A stretch of 64,000 nucleotides of DNA, taken from Deltaproteobacteria bacterium (GTDB lineage Bacteria; Desulfobacterota; Desulfobulbia; Desulfobulbales; JAGXFP01). The stretch lies in contig JAGVGT010000047.1 in NCBI GenBank assembly GCA_020056965.1, positions 23,619 through 87,618 of the forward strand, in the 5' to 3' direction. The notes under the pieces were generated by a model. The model saw only the letters and a program-made list of their open reading frames with translations. It ran no database searches and was not told the DNA's origin. The first letter of the stretch is position 1. The number at the start of each line of letters is the position of its first letter. Both the position numbers and the translations under genes were made by a program. Positions 8,419-17,129 of this stretch are shown piece after piece.

Positions 8419-10722
8419 CTACCGCCCCACAACCTGCCTGAGAACCTTGACCAGTTCTTCCAGTTGATAAGGCTTGGCCACCCGCCCCAAAAAACCGTGG
8501 CCGGCGAAATCGGCCATAACCGGGTCGTTGCAATAGCCGCTGGAGACAATGGCCCTGGCCCCGGGGTCAACCTCCAGGATCCTGGCCATGGCCTCCCTGC
8601 CCCCCATGCCACCGGGAATGGTGAGATCCATGATCAGGCAGCCATAACGCTCACCCCTGGCCATGGAGTCGCTGTACTCCCGTACGGCCTCACGACCTTC
8701 AGCGACGGCAACCGGGCGGTAGCCCTCCTGGCTGAGCAGTTCGCTCAGCAGTTCCCGGATCTCCGGGTCGTCGTCCATGATCAAGATTCGGCCGCCCCGG
8801 TGCTCGCCAACCGCAACTTCTCCGGTTTCCTCGGGCAACGGCAGGGGGCCGACCACCTCGACCTTCAGGGCCGGCAGATAGATGGTGAAGACGGTGCCCT
8901 CTCCCAACCGGGAATCGACCAGCAGAAAACCGCCGTGCCGGCTGACGATGGAATGGACCGTGGCCAACCCCAGTCCGGAACCGGTGGGTTTGGTGGAGAA
9001 GTACGGGTCGAAGATGATCGTTAGATTCGCCTCATCGATGCCCACGCCGGTATCGGTGATGGTGGCCCGGAGATAGTTGCCTGGTTTGACCGCTCCCCCT
9101 TCGCCTTCGCCGACTTCGCAGTTGCCCAGCCCCACCACCAAAGTGCCGCCGTCCGGCATGGCCTGGGCGGCGTTGATGATCAGGTTGTCGAAGACCTGGT
9201 GCATCTGGGCACTGTCCACCTCCACCGGCCAGAGATGCTCCTCGATCTGGAAGGTCGCCGCCACATTGGATCCGCGCAGATTGAATTCCGCCGAATCCCT
9301 GAGCAGATCGGCAATGGCGGTGACCTTCTTGAGGGGCGCCCCGCCCTTGGCGAAGGTCAGGAGTTGCCCGGTCAACTCCCGGGCCCGCAGGATCGCCTTT
9401 TCGGTGGAATCAAGCCGTTCCAGGAGCTTCTCCCGCTTGTCCACCGCCAGTCGGGCCAGTGAGAGGTTGTTCATCACCGCCGTCAGGATATTATTGAAAT
9501 CGTGGGCGATGCCGCCGGCCAAGATCCCCACCGACTCCAGCTTCTGGATCCTGGCCATCTCCGCCTCGGCGCGGAGTTTGTCGGTGATGTCCTGGAAAAC
9601 CACAATGGCCCCGACCACCTCTTTTTTGCGATCATAAATGGGCGAAACGCTGTAGCCAATCTGCCGCTCCCAGCCGTCACTGGCAACCAGGACCGCCCGC
9701 CCCCCCAGCTCTTCCCCAAGTTCCAGCCTTAAAACCCGGGAGACCGGGTCAATGGTGAGGCGCCGGTCGTGCTCATCGGAGAAATGCAGGACTTCCCCGA
9801 CCGGGCGCCCCGCCGCCTGTTGCTGGGACCAACCGGTCAACCTCTGGGCCGTGTCGTTGATCAGCACCACCCGGCCCCGGACATCGGCCGCGACCACCCC
9901 GTCAACAATGCTCTTCAAGGTAACCAGCAGCCGCTCCTTCTCCTCGGCCAGGGCCTCCTCAATGGCCTTCAGCTCGGAAACATCCTGGAAACTCTCGACG
10001 ATGCCGGCGATCCGCCCCTCCTCGTCGCGGTACGGTCGGGCGGTGACCATGAAGGAAACCTCGGAACCGTCACTATTGATCTTCTTCGACTCGCAAACCA
10101 CCTCCCCGGCCCCGGCCATGATCTGCTTAAAGGGGCAACTCCGGGTCTGGCAGGTCGAGCCCGGCCGCGACTCGTAACATTTCTGGACTACCCCGTCGGC
10201 GGGCTGGCCGAAGATTCGCCAGTAAATCTGGTTGGCGCTGACGATCTCCTGGCGGTTGTTGGTGATGCAGATCGGGATGGAGTTGTTGAAGACGTTCTCC
10301 AGCTGCACCTTGGATTTTCGCAGCTCCTGGCTGACCGCCTCGCGTTCGCGCACCTCCTCGGCCAGTTCGCGGTTACGTTCCACCAGCTGGGCATTGGCGA
10401 CGGCGGCCTCGTCCTGCATGGCGTTCAGTCGGCGGACGGTATAGCCGGAAACCTTGACGAACAGGTAAACAAAAACCGCCCCACCCATGAGGATCAGCCC
10501 GACCAGTAGTTCGATGGGGAAGTTCAGTCCACCGGCGATCAGGATGACGAAGACCAGATAGCCCAGATCAAAGAAGATCATGAACATGGTCATCATCAGC
10601 CAGCGGCCGCGTAATTCCGCCGGGACCTCGCGCTTGAGCCGCATCCCCCCGGCGATGGCGCCGCTCAGCAGAGCGATGCCGAGAAAGACCATGATGATGG
10701 AGCAGATTGTGATCGGGGACAT
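8419..10722 (-). CDS. Membrane hybrid sensor histidine kinase (PAS-PAS-HisKA-HATPase-REC)
   Basis: In this 767-residue sensor, three hydrophobic segments at about 5-25, 45-65 and 70-92 anchor the N terminus, and a coiled-coil linker follows. PAS domain 1 is at 140-255 and contains Cys182, Cys191 and Cys196 (KCYES...CQTRSCPF), possibly metal- or redox-sensing. PAS domain 2 is at about 262-385. The phosphoacceptor is His407 in GGIAHDFNNIL. The ATPase has NLIINAAQAM, DTGVGI and GSGLGLATV. The C-terminal receiver has the acidic DDD patch, the phospho-Asp in LIMDLTIPG and Lys in AKPYQ. No adjacent DNA-binding regulator is present, so its output partner is elsewhere or is another phosphorelay protein. 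The start is an ATG with AGG six bases upstream. Confidence 0.93.
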   Translation of the reverse strand: MSPITICSIIMVFLGIALLSGAIAGGMRLKREVPAELRGRWLMMTMFMIFFDLGYLVFVILIAGGLNFPIELLVGLILMGGAVFVYLFVKVSGYTVRRLNAMQDEAAVANAQLVERNRELAEEVREREAVSQELRKSKVQLENVFNNSIPICITNNRQEIVSANQIYWRIFGQPADGVVQKCYESRPGSTCQTRSCPFKQIMAGAGEVVCESKKINSDGSEVSFMVTARPYRDEEGRIAGIVESFQDVSELKAIEEALAEEKERLLVTLKSIVDGVVAADVRGRVVLINDTAQRLTGWSQQQAAGRPVGEVLHFSDEHDRRLTIDPVSRVLRLELGEELGGRAVLVASDGWERQIGYSVSPIYDRKKEVVGAIVVFQDITDKLRAEAEMARIQKLESVGILAGGIAHDFNNILTAVMNNLSLARLAVDKREKLLERLDSTEKAILRARELTGQLLTFAKGGAPLKKVTAIADLLRDSAEFNLRGSNVAATFQIEEHLWPVEVDSAQMHQVFDNLIINAAQAMPDGGTLVVGLGNCEVGEGEGGAVKPGNYLRATITDTGVGIDEANLTIIFDPYFSTKPTGSGLGLATVHSIVSRHGGFLLVDSRLGEGTVFTIYLPALKVEVVGPLPLPEETGEVAVGEHRGGRILIMDDDPEIRELLSELLSQEGYRPVAVAEGREAVREYSDSMARGERYGCLIMDLTIPGGMGGREAMARILEVDPGARAIVSSGYCNDPVMADFAGHGFLGRVAKPYQLEELVKVLRQVVGR

Positions 10723-10911
10723 GTTGGCCTGTAAATTTGCTTACCCGCGACCCAACCTGGCAGAAACCAGGGACGCCGCGCTAAGACATCTAATTCTTTT
10801 ATTATATCGAATAGTTAGATGATTAAGCCAGGTTTTTCCGGGGCGCCGCTGAAAAAAGCCGCCCCGGAGTCCCGGGAGGCGTCATTTCGCGACGGGGACA
10901 GACTCGCCGGA

Positions 10912-12591
10912 TCAGGCACAGCCGGTGTAAAGGTAGCGCTTGATCTTGTGGGTGGCGGTCTTGATGAAGGGCTCCTGCCGCTCGACGATCCTGCTGATCT
11001 GGGCGTACTGGGGCAGCTGGGTGTTGACGGTGCGCTGGATATCCTTAAGGATTTCGGAGATATGGCGATGCTTTTCGGACTCGCTGCGACCGGCGGTTTC
11101 CAGATCGAGGTACTCATAGTCGGGAAAGACCGCGGCGACCAGCTTGTCGCCGCTTTCCGTCACCAGCGACTCGGCCACGTAAATCGAGCTGTTGAGTTTC
11201 TCCTCGATGGCCTCCGGGTAAATGTTCTCCCCATGCGAGAGGACGATCACACTCTTGGAACGGCCGGTGATGAAGAGGTTATTGAGGGCGTCAAAGCGCC
11301 CCAGGTCACCGGTGGCCAGCCAGCCATCCGAGTCGAGGGTGGCGGCGGTGGCTTCGGGGTTGTTGAAATAGCCCCGCATGACGTTGGGCCCCCGGGCCTG
11401 AATCTCACCGACGCCGGTGAGCGGATCGGGTCTGACGATGCGGAGCGCCACATTCGGGACCGGCTTGCCGCAGGAACCGGTGGCAATGGTCGGATCGCCG
11501 AAGGGGCCGCCGGAGAGGAGCGGCGCGCACTCGGTGAGGCCGTAGCCGACAATATAAGGAAAGCCGGATTCCTTGAGAAATTTTTCCACCTCGATGTTCA
11601 AGGCGGCCCCGCCGATGGCCATCAGTTGCAACTCACCGCCGAAGAAGTCTTTGAGCCGACCGCCGATCCTGGCCAGAATCCGCCCCCGGAGCAGCGGGAA
11701 CTTGAGCAGCAACGGCAGGAACCGGCCGGTGCTGATGGCCGGCAGCACCCGCTTTTTGTAAATCTTCTCCATGATCATCGGCACCACGCACATCACGGTC
11801 GGTTTTTCAACCTTACAGATCTTGTTCAGCACCGTCGGGGTCGGCCGCTGGTCGCAGTAGACCACCCGCGCCCCCTGGCGGATCGGCAGGAGAAAGCCCA
11901 CCGTAAATTCATAGGTATGCGAGATGGGCAGCACCGAGACAAAAGTCCAGTCGGGGGTGATGTTGACCAGGCCGCTGGCCGAGTGGACATTGGCGCAGAG
12001 GTTGCCGTGGCTGAGCCGCACCGCCTTGGAGTGGCCGGAGGTGCCGGAGGTGTAGATGATGCTGGCCAGATCGTCGCCGGTCACCAGCGTTTCCGCGAAA
12101 TCCAGGCGGCTGCCACCATTGCCGGCGGCCAGGAATTCCGAAAAGGGTACGGTGTCGCTGATCTGCCGGTGGCTGCGGTAGTCGTCCAAGGTCACCACCA
12201 TCTCCAGCTTTCCGCCGACCAATTCGCCGATCTTCTCGATCTGCTTTTCGGTGGTAAAGAGCAGCCGAACCCCGGCCTCCGGGAGGATATGCAAGACGTC
12301 CGACTCGGGAAAATCCGGCAAGATCGGCACCACCACCACGCCCAGCCGCACCGCCCCCAGGTAGGCCATGCACCACTGGGGAGAGTTTTCGGCCAGGATC
12401 GCCACCCGGTCACCCTTGGTGAGTCCGAGGGTGGCCAGTTTGGCGGCCACCCGCAGGATCTTGGCCCGGAACTCTTGGTAAGTCAGGGGCTCCTGGAAGG
12501 CGAAGCTCAAGGCCGGCCGATCGCCGAACTTTTCACAGCTGGCGTCAATCAGGGCATTCAGGCTTCCGGCGGGCTGTGGATTCTGGGGCAT
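10912..12591 (-). CDS. AMP-forming acyl-CoA synthetase (long-chain type)
   Basis: A 559-residue AMP-binding enzyme that activates a carboxylic acid, probably a medium or long-chain fatty acid, to its CoA thioester through an acyl-adenylate. The P-loop is IIYTSGTSGHSKAV, followed by YGLTECAPLLS, GWLATGDLG and FITGRSKSVIVLSHGENIYPEAIE. The final segment FIKTATHKIKR holds the likely catalytic lysine region. I chose the ATG at 12591, preceded by AGGAGACCTCCC, rather than an upstream start that adds 27 residues of non-homologous sequence. Substrate specificity is not readable. The gene stands alone. Confidence 0.9.
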   Translation of the reverse strand: MPQNPQPAGSLNALIDASCEKFGDRPALSFAFQEPLTYQEFRAKILRVAAKLATLGLTKGDRVAILAENSPQWCMAYLGAVRLGVVVVPILPDFPESDVLHILPEAGVRLLFTTEKQIEKIGELVGGKLEMVVTLDDYRSHRQISDTVPFSEFLAAGNGGSRLDFAETLVTGDDLASIIYTSGTSGHSKAVRLSHGNLCANVHSASGLVNITPDWTFVSVLPISHTYEFTVGFLLPIRQGARVVYCDQRPTPTVLNKICKVEKPTVMCVVPMIMEKIYKKRVLPAISTGRFLPLLLKFPLLRGRILARIGGRLKDFFGGELQLMAIGGAALNIEVEKFLKESGFPYIVGYGLTECAPLLSGGPFGDPTIATGSCGKPVPNVALRIVRPDPLTGVGEIQARGPNVMRGYFNNPEATAATLDSDGWLATGDLGRFDALNNLFITGRSKSVIVLSHGENIYPEAIEEKLNSSIYVAESLVTESGDKLVAAVFPDYEYLDLETAGRSESEKHRHISEILKDIQRTVNTQLPQYAQISRIVERQEPFIKTATHKIKRYLYTGCA

Positions 12592-12781
12592 GGGAGGTCT
12601 CCTGGTCAGTGGCGGCGGCCATTGCGTACTAGTCAAAGAGGCTTTTCCATATATACTAGATTCCGGTGGCAAATCAACCAGGGATGCGGATTATCGCCGG
12701 CTGAAGAGTGAAGGCGGAAGGCGGAATTCGCAAGGCTTTCAGAATCCTCCAACCTGGCTGGTCTCGCAGCGAGTCAACTGG

Positions 12782-12863
12782 CGTCATTGCGAGAAGCGAA
12801 GCGACGAGGCAATCGTCGCCATTACAACAGGTTACAGACTGCTTAGCGGCGCTCGCAATGACG
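12782..12863. repeat. Short palindromic MITE-like element (CGTCATTGCGAG family)
   Basis: Terminal inverted repeats CGTCATTGCGAG (12782-12793) and CTCGCAATGACG (12852-12863) enclose about 58 bp that includes the familiar AAGCGAAGCGACGAGGCAAT segment. This family is widespread in bacterial intergenic regions. It lies in the roughly 540-bp space between the acyl-CoA synthetase and hisD, which also holds degenerate CTTCAG repeats and a second hairpin at 12974. I see no gene in that space. Confidence 0.85.
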
Positions 12864-12973
12864 AATTATTAGCGTTTTCGACTTTGCGCTGCCACCAACC
12901 TTTCAGTCTTCAGTATTCAGCCTTCGGCCCAAACACCCGAACCGCTACTTTACTTTAAAGTAAAATCAATTAT

Positions 12974-13004
12974 TGTCCGTCTCGCAAAAAGCTGCGAGAC
13001 CGAC
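12974..13004. repeat. Hairpin repeat with GTCTCGC/GCGAGAC stem
   Basis: The segment folds as TGTC-C-GTCTCGC / GCGAGAC-C-GACA around an AAAAAGCT loop. A second, inverted copy with the same stem and loop logic is at 29382-29411. No T-run follows, so I do not call it a terminator. It lies about 130 bp upstream of hisD; a palindrome TTACTTTAAAGTAA stands just before it at 12950-12963. Confidence 0.6.
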
Positions 13005-13129
13005 AGACAGTGCCGATCAACCTGTTAATTTATCTTTGGCCCAATTGGTTATTTTGACTTTTTGCAAACTGGTCATTATTCTGGGCCGGAATCCTTCCCT
13101 TATCTGGCCTTGCCATGGAGACCGAGTAT

Positions 13130-14437
13130 ATGCTGATTAAACCCATGCCCACCACCTCAGCGGCCGGCCGCCAGCGCCTGGCCGAACTGGCCGACCGTTT
13201 TCAGGACCAGGACAGCTCCTGCCGTCAGACCGTGGCTGAAATCATCAGCCAGGTGCGACAGCGGGGTGACGCGGCCCTGCTCGAATATACCCGCAAATTC
13301 GATTCACCCGACTTTCGCCTCGACCAACTCAAGGTCAGCGAAGCGGAGATCACAGACGCCTTCCAGCTGGTTGATCCGGAACTCCTGGCTACCCTGGACC
13401 TGGCTATCCGGCGCATCACCACCTTCCATGAACACGAAAAGGAGGAATCCTGGACCATCACCGGCGACCACGGCATCATCACCGGCCGTCTGGTCAATCC
13501 GGTGGATTCGGCCGGACTCTACGTGCCGGGCGGCCAGGGCGGCCAGACCCCGTTGGTTTCCTCGGTGTTGATGAACGGCATCCCGGCCGGAATTGCCGGG
13601 GTGAAGCGGAGGGTGATGGTCACCCCGCCGGACCGGCAGGGCCAAGTCAACCCGGCCCTGCTGGTGGCCGCCGCCAAGATCGGCATCACGGAAATTTACA
13701 AGGCCGGCAGCGCCTGGGCCATCGCGGCCCTGGCCTACGGCACCGAAACGATCAAACGGGTGGACGTGATCGTCGGCCCCGGCAACCAGTTCGTGGCCGA
13801 GGCCAAGCAACAGGTCTCCGGGCGGGTCAGAATCGATATGGTGGCCGGCCCCAGCGAGGTGTTGATCGTCGCCGACGCCACCGCCACCCCGGCCTACATA
13901 GCCGCCGACATGCTGGCCCAGGCCGAGCACGACCCCCAGGCCCTGGCCATGCTGGTTACCACCAGCCCGATAATCGCCGAGCAGGTAGTGACTGAACTGG
14001 AGAAACAACTGCCGCTGCTGAGCCGGGCAGGGATCGCCCGAAAATCTCTGGCCGAACGCGGCACCATCCTCCTGGCCGAAAATGAGGCTGAGATGGTGGA
14101 GATCGCCAACCGGTTGGCCGCCGAACATCTGGAACTGATGGTGGCCGAGCCTTTCGTGATGGTCAAGGAGATCCGCCACGCCGGGGCGATCTTCTTGGGC
14201 AGCCACGTGCCGGAGTCCACCGGCGACTACCTGGCCGGTCCCAACCACGTGCTGCCGACCATGGGCACCGCCCGCTTTTCCTCGGCCCTGGGGGTGGAAA
14301 CCTTCGTCAAGAAATCGAGCCTGATCTCCTACCCGCGCGAGGCCCTGCTGGCCGACAGCATCCATATCCAGCGGCTCGCCAATCTGGAAGGACTATCCGC
14401 CCACGCCCGCTCGGCGGCGATCCGCACCGATGGGTAA
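13130..14437 (+). CDS. hisD: Histidinol dehydrogenase
   Basis: HisD oxidises L-histidinol to L-histidine in two NAD+-dependent steps. The protein shows GPGNQFVAEAKQQV, the family signature GPSEVLIVADA followed by ADMLAQAEHDPQA (Gln and His of the zinc site), AEHLELMV and GPNHVLPTMGTARFSS. I chose the ATG at 13130 (435 residues), which has GGAG nine bases upstream. The ATG at 13115 has no ribosome site and would add five residues. No other his gene is adjacent. The last eight bases overlap rsmG. Confidence 0.96.
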   Translation: MLIKPMPTTSAAGRQRLAELADRFQDQDSSCRQTVAEIISQVRQRGDAALLEYTRKFDSPDFRLDQLKVSEAEITDAFQLVDPELLATLDLAIRRITTFHEHEKEESWTITGDHGIITGRLVNPVDSAGLYVPGGQGGQTPLVSSVLMNGIPAGIAGVKRRVMVTPPDRQGQVNPALLVAAAKIGITEIYKAGSAWAIAALAYGTETIKRVDVIVGPGNQFVAEAKQQVSGRVRIDMVAGPSEVLIVADATATPAYIAADMLAQAEHDPQALAMLVTTSPIIAEQVVTELEKQLPLLSRAGIARKSLAERGTILLAENEAEMVEIANRLAAEHLELMVAEPFVMVKEIRHAGAIFLGSHVPESTGDYLAGPNHVLPTMGTARFSSALGVETFVKKSSLISYPREALLADSIHIQRLANLEGLSAHARSAAIRTDG

Positions 14438-15098
14438 CCTGGAGTTGTTCCACGCGGGCTTGAGCGGTCTGGAACTGGGCCTGGCCGACGCCCGGATCGA
14501 GCAACTGGAGCGCTATTTTCAAGAACTCAAGAAGTGGAACAGCCGCTACAACCTGGTGGCCCAGGCCGAGGACCGGCAGCTGATCGAAACCCACTTCCTC
14601 GACTCCCTCACCCTGCTGCCCCTGCTCGACCCCTGTCCGGAACCGGGCCTGGTCGATGTGGGCAGCGGCGCCGGCTTTCCCGGCCTGGTTTTAAAGATTG
14701 CCCGCCCGGACCTGCTGGTCACCCTGGTCGAACCGCGCCAGAAGCGCACCGCCTTCCTGCGGCAGGTGATCAGAATTCTGGGCCTGCCGGGGATTCAGGT
14801 CCGGGAAACCCGCCTGGAAAAGGCGGCGCCGGAGTTCGCCGAGTGGCGCGGCGCCATCCCCCTCTTCACCAGCCGGGCCTTTACCGCCATCGCCGGCTGC
14901 CTGGAGCTCTGCGAACCCTTCACCGCCCCGGGCGGCCGGGTCATCTGCATGAAGGGCCGCAAGGCCGAGGCGGAACTGGCCGAGTGGCGTGGCAACCAGC
15001 CAGACAGTCCATTTGCGCTGACCAGGACCGTGGAAACCACCCTGCCCTTTTCCGCCACCCACCGGAAGCTCCTGATCTTCACCAAGAACTCGGGTTGA
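14430..15098 (+). CDS. rsmG: 16S rRNA (guanine-527 N7) methyltransferase
   Basis: RsmG (GidB) methylates N7 of G527 in 16S rRNA using S-adenosylmethionine. The 222-residue protein contains the conserved WNSRYNLVAQ (usually WN..yNL), HFLDSL, the SAM loop VDVGSGAGFPGLVLKIARP, and LVEPRQKRTAFLR. Length and order match the family. It starts inside the 3' end of hisD (8-base overlap), so it depends on hisD translation. The context differs from the common gidA-gidB-parA arrangement. Confidence 0.96.
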   Translation: MGNLELFHAGLSGLELGLADARIEQLERYFQELKKWNSRYNLVAQAEDRQLIETHFLDSLTLLPLLDPCPEPGLVDVGSGAGFPGLVLKIARPDLLVTLVEPRQKRTAFLRQVIRILGLPGIQVRETRLEKAAPEFAEWRGAIPLFTSRAFTAIAGCLELCEPFTAPGGRVICMKGRKAEAELAEWRGNQPDSPFALTRTVETTLPFSATHRKLLIFTKNSG

Positions 15099-15182
15099 AC
15101 ACATAGCCGCACCACGACCGCTCAAACCTTTTGACGCCCTTCGCCAACCGTATTCCCGGAATGTTCTTTGCCATTTTGTTTA

Positions 15183-15200
15183 ATTAATGATAATTATTCC
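15183..15200. promoter_or_regulatory. Fur-box-like site
   Basis: The stretch AATGATAATTATT matches 12 of 13 bases of the central part of the consensus GATAATGATAATCATTATC. It sits about 70-85 bp upstream of a small cysteine-rich gene. No clear -10/-35 pair could be fixed. The match could be chance in an A/T-rich spacer. Confidence 0.4.
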
Positions 15201-15267
15201 GCTTAGAGAAATACCGGCGTGACCAGTGACGCGCGGCGGCAATCGCAAACAAGACGGCACCAGACCA

Positions 15268-15510
15268 ATGACCGCGCTAAACCCGTTTGAAATTGATCAG
15301 ACAATTATCGCCAAAACCAACTGCGACAAGGGCTTTGCCTGTTTAGGCGACACCCCGGTGTACTGTTCGGTTCTCGCCACTCTCGGCCATGCCATGGTCA
15401 AGCTGGAGTGCTGCCAACAGCTCGAGTGCCGCCACAACAAATCCTATGGCGCCTTGCAGGCCTGCATCTGCCCGGTTCGCCACGAGATCTTCACCAAGTA
15501 CGGGAAGTGA
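15268..15510 (+). CDS. Small cysteine-rich protein of unknown function
   Basis: An 80-residue cytoplasmic protein with eight cysteines at positions 19, 25, 33, 48, 49, 54, 66 and 68, in segments TNCDKGFAC, ECCQQLEC and ACICP. The pattern suggests an iron-sulfur cluster or zinc site. No signal peptide or membrane segment is present. I chose the ATG at 15268; a GTG at 15226 would add a basic, low-complexity stretch, but neither has a strong ribosome site. A Fur-box-like sequence lies upstream. I do not recognise a characterised family. Confidence 0.65.
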   Translation: MTALNPFEIDQTIIAKTNCDKGFACLGDTPVYCSVLATLGHAMVKLECCQQLECRHNKSYGALQACICPVRHEIFTKYGK

Positions 15511-15600
15511 TTCCCCCCCGCCCAACTGGCTCCAGGTTCCGCCTTTAACTCTCCGCGCCAAGCGCCTGCCTCAAGATCTTCGCGGTCAGAATTTGCGCCG

Positions 15601-15699
15601 GAGGCATGGCACCCAATCAACGAGGCGTACGAGCGCATCCTGAAAAGTGACGTCCACTATCGCTTCGTCATCGATATGGCGAGCCTGAAGCAGTCCTGA
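15601..15699 (+). pseudogene. C-terminal remnant of a YahK-like zinc alcohol dehydrogenase
   Basis: A short frame ends with PINEAYERILKSDV, then RFVIDMASLKQS and a stop. This closely resembles the C terminus of YahK-type NADPH-dependent alcohol dehydrogenases (INEAYERML, YRFVID). Nothing upstream resembles the rest of the enzyme, so only the last 30 or so codons survive. It is a decayed copy. The surrounding 15700-15814 bp show nothing else. Confidence 0.6.
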
Positions 15700-15814
15700 A
15701 ATACCCATCGCGGTTGCCGGTGATCCAAGACGGCAGGCTAATGGCAAGAGGACGCCAAGGCTGGATTTGGCCGGGTCACTCCACCTGCCGAAGCAGAGAA
15801 GGTCACCTTGGTTG

Positions 15815-16162
15815 TTAAGGATTCTCGATACTGAACAGCCACCAGCCCATACCCTTGCGGCCGCGCAGAGGTTGCTTTTCGAAGTAGATGAGCATGGTGC
15901 CGTCGGAGACCGTGGCGATCTGGTACCAGTGCTTGCGGACATATTGGTCGGTACTGCCGTGTCGGCAAGGCCCGCTTTCATGCCAGCTGCGCAAAACCGC
16001 GGTGATTTCAACGGTCTTGCCGCGCCAGACAAACTGCCGTGGCAGGCCCGGTTCGCCCATGCCCATCCGGCTGGTATCGCAGGTTTCCACCACCGGTTTG
16101 ATCGGTTCGCTGACAAAACGCTCTGGCACTGACCAACACCTCAAATTTCGCGACGCCGCCAC
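15815..16162 (-). CDS. DUF6504-like small protein
   Basis: A 115-residue protein with PERFVSEPI near the N terminus, PRQFVWRGKTVEITAVL in the middle, GPCRHG and YVRKHWYQIAT, then LIYFEKQPL and WWLFSIE at the end. This order matches the DUF6504 family as I know it; the function is unknown. The start is a GTG one base after the stop of the methyltransferase gene, with GGGGTG just upstream, so the two are translationally coupled. Confidence 0.7.
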   Translation of the reverse strand: MAASRNLRCWSVPERFVSEPIKPVVETCDTSRMGMGEPGLPRQFVWRGKTVEITAVLRSWHESGPCRHGSTDQYVRKHWYQIATVSDGTMLIYFEKQPLRGRKGMGWWLFSIENP

Positions 16163-16163
16163 T

Positions 16164-16994
16164 TCACCCCGGGGTGAAAAAGCGGGCCCGCAATTCTTCC
16201 AGCCCCAGGCTTTGGAGCACCTCCTGCAGTCGTTCGCTCGGCCGCCGCCGCGGCAGGTCCTGGTAAGTGGCGATAATCAATTCGTTTTTCATTGAATGCT
16301 CCCAGCCAACCAGTTCGGTGACGTTGACTTGATAGCCGTGCGCCTCCAGTTGCAGACAGCGCAGAACATTGGTGACCAGGCTGCCGAATTCGCGGGTATG
16401 AAGCGGATGGCGCCAGAGTTCGGCCAGACTGTTGCGGGCCAGGGCCTGGGCTTTATTTTTCCGCAGCAGCGCCGCCACTTCGGCCTGGCAACAAGGCACC
16501 AGCACGATGTAGCGGGCCTGCTTGCGCAAGGCAAAATGGATGGCATCGTCGGTGGCGGTATCACAGGCGTGCAGCGCCGTTACCACATCCACCCGGGCCG
16601 GCAAGGATGCGGAATCAATGGCGGCGGCGACCGAGAGGTTCAAGAACGACATGCCGGGAAAATTCAGGCGCGCCGCCAACTCCTGGGACTTGACGACCAG
16701 CTCGTCGCGGGTTTCGACCCCGAAGATCCGGGAACCGTTGTCCTGCTCCTTGAAAAACAGGTCGTAGAGAATAAAGCCGAGATACGATTTGCCCGCCCCG
16801 TGATCGACCAGGGTGATGTCGCCAAGCTCCGCCTGAACGGCCTTGAGGAGCGGCTCGATGAACTGGTAGAGGTGGTAAACCTGCTTGAGTTTGCGGCGGC
16901 TGTCCTGGTTCAGCTTCCCCTCGCGGGTGAGGATGTGCAGTTCCTTCAGCAGTTCGATTGATTGCCCCGGCCGGATTTCGTGTTTTTCCTGCAT
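16164..16994 (-). CDS. Class I SAM-dependent methyltransferase
   Basis: A 276-residue protein with a Rossmann-type methyltransferase core. The SAM loop is LVDHGAGKSYLGFILYDLFF (about residues 62-81), then FGVETRDELV with the acidic residue of strand 2, ALHACDTATDDAI, and VPCCQAEVAALL. The HAC and PCC(Q/H) elements resemble the Methyltransf_32 group. The substrate is unknown; a nucleic acid or protein target is possible. It forms a coupled pair with the downstream DUF6504 gene. The start is an ATG with AGGG upstream. Confidence 0.82.
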   Translation of the reverse strand: MQEKHEIRPGQSIELLKELHILTREGKLNQDSRRKLKQVYHLYQFIEPLLKAVQAELGDITLVDHGAGKSYLGFILYDLFFKEQDNGSRIFGVETRDELVVKSQELAARLNFPGMSFLNLSVAAAIDSASLPARVDVVTALHACDTATDDAIHFALRKQARYIVLVPCCQAEVAALLRKNKAQALARNSLAELWRHPLHTREFGSLVTNVLRCLQLEAHGYQVNVTELVGWEHSMKNELIIATYQDLPRRRPSERLQEVLQSLGLEELRARFFTPG

Positions 16995-17129
16995 TGAACC
17001 CTGTGCACTTTGTTTGGTTGAATTTTTGGCCGAGACCAGAAGCTTTACCTTATCGCCCCGAGGAAACCGACCTGGGGGTCAGGAAAGAGCGACCAGACCG
17101 ACAGCACCGACTCCAGGTCGAGCAAAACT

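Noticed and set aside
10840..10885. Terminator for the acyl-CoA synthetase
   Set aside because: A CCGGGGCG/CGCCCCGG stem exists, but on the minus strand it is followed by A, not T, so it is not a classic terminator.
10819..12711. 630-codon plus-strand frame opposite the acyl-CoA synthetase
   Set aside because: Same antisense composition and no ribosome site; the synthetase carries all its motifs in the opposite strand.
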